A stretch of 38,310 nucleotides of DNA from Bacteroidales bacterium UBA1309 (lineage in GTDB: Bacteria > Bacteroidota > Bacteroidia > Bacteroidales > Dysgonomonadaceae): assembly GCA_002307185.1 (NCBI GenBank), contig DBTT01000055.1, positions 1 to 38,310 of the forward strand, in the 5' to 3' direction. The translations under genes were made by a program, and so were the position numbers. How positions within the stretch are numbered: position 1 is the first letter of the stretch; each line of letters opens with the position of its first letter. Of the stretch, positions 33,104 to 38,310 are shown in pieces. The notes under the pieces are model-generated. The model made no database searches, was not told the origin of the DNA, and was given only the letters and a program-made list of their open reading frames with translations.

Positions 33104-34573
33104 ATGATCATGAAAAAATATATAATACCTACAGGTTTGGTTTTTCTAATAAGCCTGCTTTTAGTTTCCAATCTTACCTCTTGTAAAGATTCGGATGCGG
33201 ATTCTGCCACCTCTTCCACTACTACCAGTATCAGTGGCATTTACAGTTGTACAAGCGGTATGCCTTCTGTAGAGATCACAAAAGCGGAAGTTGGCGATTA
33301 TATATGTATCAAAGGTGAAGGTTTTGATGCCAGCTCTGTCATTATGTTTGGTATGACAGACTCGACGGCAGCTGTTGACACCCTTGGCGCAGTCACCACC
33401 TATGTAAGTAACAACAGAGGTCAGATTGGCTCTAATTATATTATCATAGCTGTTCCATCGAGTACGGTGGGTGCATTGTGGGTGAGGGTCACTTCTGATG
33501 CCGGCGTCACTGAAAAATTTCCTTTTTATGTTGTTGACGGCCTGCCGACTTTTTCCACCTATGGAATCCCTATTTCAAACCTTAGCCCGGCAGGAGGTGA
33601 CTCTGTCTATCTGCAATTTTCAGACACGCTTCCTATAACAGCCTCTGATCAATTGGAGGTTGCTTTTCCAGACTCGACCATATCGGGAGGATACCTTTCG
33701 GGTACGGTTCTAGACATTTCCAGGAATTCCGAAGGGTTGATAACCGTGCAAGTACCCAATGGTGCTGGTGTGCCATCGTCCGCTAGCAAACAATTTTCAA
33801 ATATGTATGTCGTGGTTCATAATGGATATTATAAGAGCGATACCATTTATTCACCCTCGATTTTATATTATCCCGAAAAGCGAGGATTTGGTTTCGATGC
33901 ATATGATTCCTCCGATTCCGATCTGTTTTACACGAGCACCACATATTCCTTTAATAACACAACAATGGAAGGGATTGACGACAATAACCTGTCTTTCAGA
34001 TATTCCGCATTATGCAGTAAATCCGATCTGATAACGTCCAGCACCCGGCATAGTGCCGCAATATCGTTCTGGCTGAAGCCTTTCCTTCAGAATGTATTGG
34101 ATTCAACGAAAAGCAATACTCCTGGAGAATCTGATCCATACTTGAACAAATATACTGTTTTGTCGAATTTGGCGCTTTGTTTCGAGATCAACGCTGCTGG
34201 AACAAGCCGGGAAGTTAAATCCGGTCATACATGGACTTCCATATATAATAACGATACCGGAAACCTGTTCAGTTACTCGTATGTTTACACCAGGACCTGG
34301 CCCACATTCAACTTCTCTGATGTCGGAGATAACTGGGTGCCGGTTGTTTTGCCTTTCTCTTCGATTACGGGCAATCTGGTCTCGATTCAAAGCATTTTGA
34401 CTGATTCGGATGATTACTATGCTATCTTCTGGTACAATAACAAGCAACAAGGTTCGGGAACGTTCCTCACCGGATTGAACCCAACTCCTTTGTCTTTCAC
34501 TGATTACCAGTTTCTTGTCCGGAATTTCAGGCTGATTCCGTATTTTTCTCAAACGGCTCAAAATCAAAACTAA
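33104..34573 (+). CDS. Surface glycan-binding lipoprotein (SGBP), second
   Basis: 489 residues from ATG 33104 (ATG 33110 equally possible; an upstream in-frame TTG would run inside SusD). Lipobox LTSC gives the lipidated Cys near residue 27, then acidic KDSDADS, a surface-export signature. An IPT/TIG-like domain (ITKAEVGDYICIKGEGFDASSVIMFG) is followed by a second sandwich and a C-terminal ~230-residue binding domain ending DYQFLVRNFRLIP, as in SGBP-B proteins. Paralogue of the operon's first gene but with a longer C-terminal domain. Spaced 16 nt from SusD and 11 nt from the next gene. Confidence 0.82.
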   Translation: MIMKKYIIPTGLVFLISLLLVSNLTSCKDSDADSATSSTTTSISGIYSCTSGMPSVEITKAEVGDYICIKGEGFDASSVIMFGMTDSTAAVDTLGAVTTYVSNNRGQIGSNYIIIAVPSSTVGALWVRVTSDAGVTEKFPFYVVDGLPTFSTYGIPISNLSPAGGDSVYLQFSDTLPITASDQLEVAFPDSTISGGYLSGTVLDISRNSEGLITVQVPNGAGVPSSASKQFSNMYVVVHNGYYKSDTIYSPSILYYPEKRGFGFDAYDSSDSDLFYTSTTYSFNNTTMEGIDDNNLSFRYSALCSKSDLITSSTRHSAAISFWLKPFLQNVLDSTKSNTPGESDPYLNKYTVLSNLALCFEINAAGTSREVKSGHTWTSIYNNDTGNLFSYSYVYTRTWPTFNFSDVGDNWVPVVLPFSSITGNLVSIQSILTDSDDYYAIFWYNNKQQGSGTFLTGLNPTPLSFTDYQFLVRNFRLIPYFSQTAQNQN

Positions 34574-34584
34574 ATAGTGGATCA

Positions 34585-35184
34585 ATGAAAAAGAATTATA
34601 TAGTTTATGCTTTTATGGCAGCAATCGTAATGCTTGCGCTAACGGCTGGTTGCAGCAAGGATAATGATAGTGACAGCATAGGTAACTACAGTTATACGGG
34701 AAGTGTGGCCGATTCGATTGATATGGGTACAAGTGTGGAATGGGCTTCGCATAACTTGGGGGCGACTGTTGAGGGAGACTCGGGTGTGTATGTTTCTTGG
34801 GCGGGCGCATCCTCTCTTCTGTCTAAATATTGGGGAAAGGGGTGGCGCTTGCCAACAGAAGCCGAGGTTAAGGAACTATTCGACAGTTGCACTGTGACTT
34901 GGGATACGGTTCTGAATTCCCAAAGCATCTCCATAGCGGGTTACCAATTTACAGCTACCAACGGCAACGTTCTCTTTTTACCGGCAAGCGGAGTGTCTCT
35001 TAGTGGAAGCGACTCGCTCACCAACGTATCGACCTATGGATATTATTGGTTGTCAGAAAAACATGAGAGTTTTCTCAATGCTGCTTATAGCTTTGCTTTC
35101 AGCCAGGATAATTCAGACATGTATGGCATAACCACCACGAATGTGTCCGTTGGATTGAATGTTCGTCCCGTGCGGGGTGAGTAA
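34585..35184 (+). CDS. Lipoprotein with FISUMP/C-type-lectin-like domain
   Basis: 199 residues. Lipobox LTAGC (Cys23) followed by SKDNDSDS. The rest (~45-199) follows the Fibrobacter-succinogenes-major-paralogous pattern: DMGTSVEWASHNLGAT, WGKGWRLPTEAEVKELF, LFLPASG, YWLSE and a final VRPVRG. That fold is related to C-type lectins. It is the last gene of the tight operon, so a surface role next to SusD and the SGBPs is likely, either binding sugar or shaping the complex. No catalytic residues are evident. Confidence 0.78.
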   Translation: MKKNYIVYAFMAAIVMLALTAGCSKDNDSDSIGNYSYTGSVADSIDMGTSVEWASHNLGATVEGDSGVYVSWAGASSLLSKYWGKGWRLPTEAEVKELFDSCTVTWDTVLNSQSISIAGYQFTATNGNVLFLPASGVSLSGSDSLTNVSTYGYYWLSEKHESFLNAAYSFAFSQDNSDMYGITTTNVSVGLNVRPVRGE

Positions 35185-35306
35185 AACATGGGTGTAAACT
35201 AGGTTGGGAAGCCGAATTCTGCTGATAACCTAGAAAGAAATCTACCCGCATTGCCTTTGGTGGAAGCCTTTAAAGATCATTAACATCGAAATATCGCTTT
35301 TGCCTG

Positions 35307-35354
35307 CACCCGCACTCCAATCTGAGAACACCAAAGTCGATTGGAGTGCGGGTG
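35307..35354. terminator. Perfect 16-bp hairpin at the end of the core operon
   Basis: CACCCGCACTCCAATC (35307-35322) pairs without mismatch with 35339-35354 across a 16-nt loop, in the gap after the lectin-like gene. No T run follows on the plus strand. It may end or attenuate transcription or protect the 3' end of the operon mRNA. Confidence 0.5.
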
Positions 35355-35426
35355 GGTGGATGTTGGAAATCAAGAAATAATTAATTTGGACGATCGAAGT
35401 AAGGAGGAAAAATAGGATAGAACAAG

Positions 35427-38105
35427 ATGAAACTATTGAATGTACAGGTTTGGAAAAAACTATTAGTCACTTTTTTGTTTTTTTGGCTGGTGTCAACACT
35501 TCTTTTCTCCCAGCAAGTCGAGGGTGGGCTGCTTGATTCGATAAAAAGCCGCTTCCTCCAGCAAGCAATCTCCTTCCCGCAGGAAAAGATATACGCCCAG
35601 ATTGATAAAAATTTTTATCTTTCGGGAGAAACAGTCTGGCTCAGGGCTTATCTGGCTGATGCAATGTCGCATCGCCCCGACACGACCAGCCGGTATATTT
35701 ATGTCGAGCTGCTTAATCCCTACAATCAGGTTGTCCGAAGGATCAAGATCCGGCATGCGGACGGTGCCTATGCTGGGCATATTGATTTGCCGGAAGATGT
35801 TCCGGCAGGGGAATATCAACTGCGCCTTTACACCCGGTTCATGGAAAACCTGAATCCGGATTATTTCTTTCGCCGGAAAATAGATATTGGCTCTCCTGAA
35901 TCTGTTTTATACCGGATTGAAGCTTCCTTTGAATATCAAAATGGCAATCCGAAAGAGATACAAGCGGAACTGCGTTTTCTGGATGCCAAAACAGGACAAG
36001 GTATTGTGCCCGAAAATTTAAAAATCAAACAACAGGGTGGTATCTTGAAAGAAATAGAATATTCGCGGAAGGAATCTGCCGCAAATGCTACCTTCAAAGT
36101 GGATCCGGATCAACATGCAAACGCTTTGTACCTAGAATATGATTATTTGGGAAGAACGCAAAAGCTGTTTATTCCCATGCACCCAAAGAGCAATGATTAC
36201 CATGCAGATTTCTTTCCCGAAGGAGGAAATCTAATTATGGATGCCCCCAATAAGGTAGCCTTTAAGGCTATTGGCAGCGATGGTTTGGGTGAAGATGTCA
36301 GGGGTTTTGTTAAAAACCAATCAGGGGACACGTTGGTCACATTCAAGTCGGAGCATTTGGGAATGGGGTGTTTTTTTATTAATCCGGAATCCAATGAAAC
36401 GCTTTATGCTGTATGTCGAAATTCTGACAATATTGAAAAAACGTTTGAGCTACCCAAAGCTGTAGCCGACGGTGCCAGCATACAAACATTTTGGCAAAAG
36501 GGTCATTTGCTGGTGAACGTCGTGAAATCTCAAAGTCTAGACTCGACACAGCCGTTCTATCTGGTGGTGCATTGCCGGGGATTGTTGCTTGGCGCATTGA
36601 AATGGGACGACAAGAAGGATTTTATCTCCTTTGATAAAGACAGCCTACCTTCCGGGGTGATCAATGTCTTGCTTGTCAATTCAAAGTTGATGCCGGTTAG
36701 CGAGAGGCTGGTCTTCAATCTGAATCAATCCGATGTTGCCAATTATACTATCACAACAGATAAGGGCAATTATGGGAAAAGGGAACTTGTGAAAGCTTCC
36801 CTTAATCTAAAAGATATTAAAAATCAGCCTATTGCTGCAAATTTGTCGGTTTCGGTGACTGATGACAAGGATGTGACACCTGATTCTTGTGTCAATGTGA
36901 TCACGTCTATTCTTTTGGCCTCCGATCTCCGCGGCTACATAGAAAATCCGGGATATTATTTTATAAATGGAAATCCAAAAGCTTCCATGCATCTGGATAT
37001 GTTGATGATGACTCAGGGATGGAGGCGTTACGATATTCGGAAAGTATTGGTGGACACGATCGCAAAACCACAAGTTGCCATCGAAATAGGACAAGAAATT
37101 TCCGGAAAAGTGAAAAGCGGTATCTTATTAAATAAAAGTTCGGTTGACTATCCCGTAACAATTCTATCGACCACTTATCCCTTCTTTGAACAAACCTTTA
37201 CAGACAAAAGCGGAGCGTTCAAATTCAATCATTTTGAACTTCCCGATAGTGCCAGCTACATTGTTCAGGCTCAAACAAAAAGCAAAGGTAATAGAGTGGA
37301 TCTTATTCTCGATCAAGAGAATTTTCCACCCGAAAAGGGAAGGGTCTTTTCACAAAAAAAGGCAGATTATCGAAAAATTGAAGATTATATGCTGAAAGCC
37401 TCCCAGAAATATACCTATGAAAATGGAATTCGCATGGTCAATTTGGATGCTGTGACTGTGACCGCAGAGAGAAAGAGCAAAAGTAACGGCAATTCTATTT
37501 ATTCGTCAGCATTTAACACGCAGATTTCTGCAGATCAAATTGCGGAGAAAAATGCTACGGACATTTATCAGCTGCTTGTCGGGATAGCCGGCGTCAACGT
37601 ATCAGGCAATCGCATCCGAATTCGCAGCAGCGACAGCCCTCCGCTTATCCTCGTTGACGGAATGGATATAGCAGAGGATGAACTGGGTATGATTGCCGTG
37701 CAAGACATTGAGCAAATAGAAGTTGCCAAAGATCCCTCAGGAACAGCCATCTTTGGAGGCAAAGGGAACAATGGTGTGGTGATGATTTCAACCAAAAGGG
37801 GGGAGGGGCTGCAAACTCATGAAGAGAACACGAATATCAAGTTCGTAACGCCCTTGGGCTACCAAATTGCCAAACAGTTCTACACTCCCAAGTACGAAAC
37901 ACGTGAGCAGATAGATAATTCCATTCCCGATTTGCGTTCCACCATTTATTGGTGTCCGGTTCTCAAAACTGACCAACAGGGAAAAGCCTTGTTCGAATTC
38001 TATACAGCAGATATGCCTTCTACTTATTCAATCCTCGTTGAGGGCATTGCTCCCGACGGAAAAATAGTGAGGGCTATCGGAAAAATTCGGCGCGAAAAGA
38101 AATAA
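35427..38105 (+). CDS. MG2/TonB-plug domain protein without a barrel
   Basis: 892 residues. Signal peptide (1-29); macroglobulin MG2-like domain (~50-140; QEKIYAQIDKNFYLSGETVW); several further sandwich domains; a carboxypeptidase-D-like region (~570-640); a TonB-receptor plug (~690-800; IYQLLVGIAGVNVSG, PPLILVDGMDIAE, EQIEVAKDPSGTAIFGGKG); and a final sandwich (STIYWCPVLKTDQQGKALFEFYTAD). There is no outer-membrane barrel, so it cannot be a transporter by itself. Such proteins are widespread in Bacteroidota and their role is unclear; partnering with SusC or TonB in the periplasm is my guess. ATG follows an AGGAGG-like leader (AAGGAGGAA ~27 nt upstream). Confidence 0.8.
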   Translation: MKLLNVQVWKKLLVTFLFFWLVSTLLFSQQVEGGLLDSIKSRFLQQAISFPQEKIYAQIDKNFYLSGETVWLRAYLADAMSHRPDTTSRYIYVELLNPYNQVVRRIKIRHADGAYAGHIDLPEDVPAGEYQLRLYTRFMENLNPDYFFRRKIDIGSPESVLYRIEASFEYQNGNPKEIQAELRFLDAKTGQGIVPENLKIKQQGGILKEIEYSRKESAANATFKVDPDQHANALYLEYDYLGRTQKLFIPMHPKSNDYHADFFPEGGNLIMDAPNKVAFKAIGSDGLGEDVRGFVKNQSGDTLVTFKSEHLGMGCFFINPESNETLYAVCRNSDNIEKTFELPKAVADGASIQTFWQKGHLLVNVVKSQSLDSTQPFYLVVHCRGLLLGALKWDDKKDFISFDKDSLPSGVINVLLVNSKLMPVSERLVFNLNQSDVANYTITTDKGNYGKRELVKASLNLKDIKNQPIAANLSVSVTDDKDVTPDSCVNVITSILLASDLRGYIENPGYYFINGNPKASMHLDMLMMTQGWRRYDIRKVLVDTIAKPQVAIEIGQEISGKVKSGILLNKSSVDYPVTILSTTYPFFEQTFTDKSGAFKFNHFELPDSASYIVQAQTKSKGNRVDLILDQENFPPEKGRVFSQKKADYRKIEDYMLKASQKYTYENGIRMVNLDAVTVTAERKSKSNGNSIYSSAFNTQISADQIAEKNATDIYQLLVGIAGVNVSGNRIRIRSSDSPPLILVDGMDIAEDELGMIAVQDIEQIEVAKDPSGTAIFGGKGNNGVVMISTKRGEGLQTHEENTNIKFVTPLGYQIAKQFYTPKYETREQIDNSIPDLRSTIYWCPVLKTDQQGKALFEFYTADMPSTYSILVEGIAPDGKIVRAIGKIRREKK

Positions 38106-38150
38106 AAGTGTTGCAAATAACCAATACTTCGGCATCAATTTCCAAATATT

Positions 38151-38160
38151 AGGAGGTGAT
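38151..38160 (+). promoter_or_regulatory. Perfect Shine-Dalgarno-like sequence without a nearby start
   Basis: AGGAGGTGAT complements the 16S rRNA tail fully, but the next start codon (38203) is 42 nt away. It may be chance or a ribosome standby or regulatory site in the leader of the last gene. Confidence 0.3.
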
Positions 38161-38202
38161 TTCTGTTATAAATTAAATAAATCATATAAAAATACAGTAT
38201 TC

Positions 38203-38310
38203 ATGAGGGTAATAAACAACTTTAGTTTTACAGTAATTGTGGGGTTCGTCATTCTATTCAGCTTTTGTGGGGGCAACAGTTTGTCTGCTCAAACGGTTTG
38301 GCTGGACCAA
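38203..38310 (+). CDS. Start of a secreted enzyme, probably NPCBM glycoside hydrolase (partial)
   Basis: 36 codons before the window ends. The signal peptide MRVINNFSFTVIVGFVILFS and following residues end at SLSAQ. The mature start TVWLDQ matches the opening of the NPCBM domain ('TVWLDDLDL...') found at the N-terminus of Bacteroidota alpha-galactosidase-type and related hydrolases. Its position after the PUL core suits a degradative enzyme. Family beyond NPCBM cannot be given. Confidence 0.55.
   Translation, partial: MRVINNFSFTVIVGFVILFSFCGGNSLSAQTVWLDQ

Noticed and set aside
1..38310. tRNA or rRNA genes
   Set aside because: No cloverleaf-like or rRNA-like stretch was recognised by eye in the gaps; a tRNA/rRNA scan was not possible.

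Overview
The window looks like a Bacteroidota chromosome, most likely Bacteroidales. The grounds are SusC/SusD pairs, a hybrid two-component regulator, lipoproteins with surface-export style N-termini, C-terminal sorting-like tails, TTTG/TAnnTTTG promoters and AT-rich gaps. I cannot fix genus or species. GH98, T9SS-like tails and a large glycan locus would fit a gut or plant-debris degrader.

Layout. (1) 1-618: the C-terminal end of a zinc metalloprotease gene running in from the left. (2) 866-7525, minus strand: a small glycan-degrading cluster. It has a 1365-residue multi-module GH98 glycosidase and two short secreted proteins made almost only of a ~220-residue module that also occurs twice in the GH98 protein. 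(3) 7526-10312: nearly 2.8 kb without a convincing gene. It holds a 22-unit, 21-bp minisatellite and a cluster of short GC-rich palindromes. (4) 10313-17490, plus strand: an AT-rich accessory island of defence-type genes. They are a PD-(D/E)XK nuclease-like protein, a TIR-domain protein, a two-gene pair (cytosolic DUF4747-like protein plus four-helix membrane protein), and an SF1 helicase with a C-terminal nuclease domain. The gaps between them carry imperfect inverted repeats built like integron attC sites. Each gene starts 45-58 nt after a GTT core, and three of the four stop 8-18 nt before an AAC core. This is the strongest candidate here for something not well described: an integrase-less, integron-like cassette array of defence genes, broken once by a palindrome-ended insertion and an IS110 remnant. 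(5) 17689-18567: a fused MNT-HEPN toxin/antitoxin-like gene. (6) 19192-38310: a polysaccharide utilization locus. A divergent hybrid two-component sensor (19192-23205) faces an operon of SGBP, SusC, SusC, SusD, SGBP and a lectin-like lipoprotein. A plug/MG2 protein follows, then the start of an NPCBM-type secreted enzyme that leaves the window.

How the genes work together. In the PUL the sensor would bind a released oligosaccharide in the periplasm and switch on the divergent operon. The SGBPs and SusD capture glycan at the surface, SusC imports it through the outer membrane with TonB energy, and downstream secreted enzymes trim it. The GH98 cluster may supply an endo-acting enzyme with its own binding modules; whether it belongs to the same regulon cannot be told from sequence. 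The island genes probably act independently, each as a small immune or abortive-infection unit, which is what a cassette arrangement would predict.

Limits. All family calls are made by eye from motifs, with no database search. Small ORFs, promoters and terminators are much less certain than the large genes.
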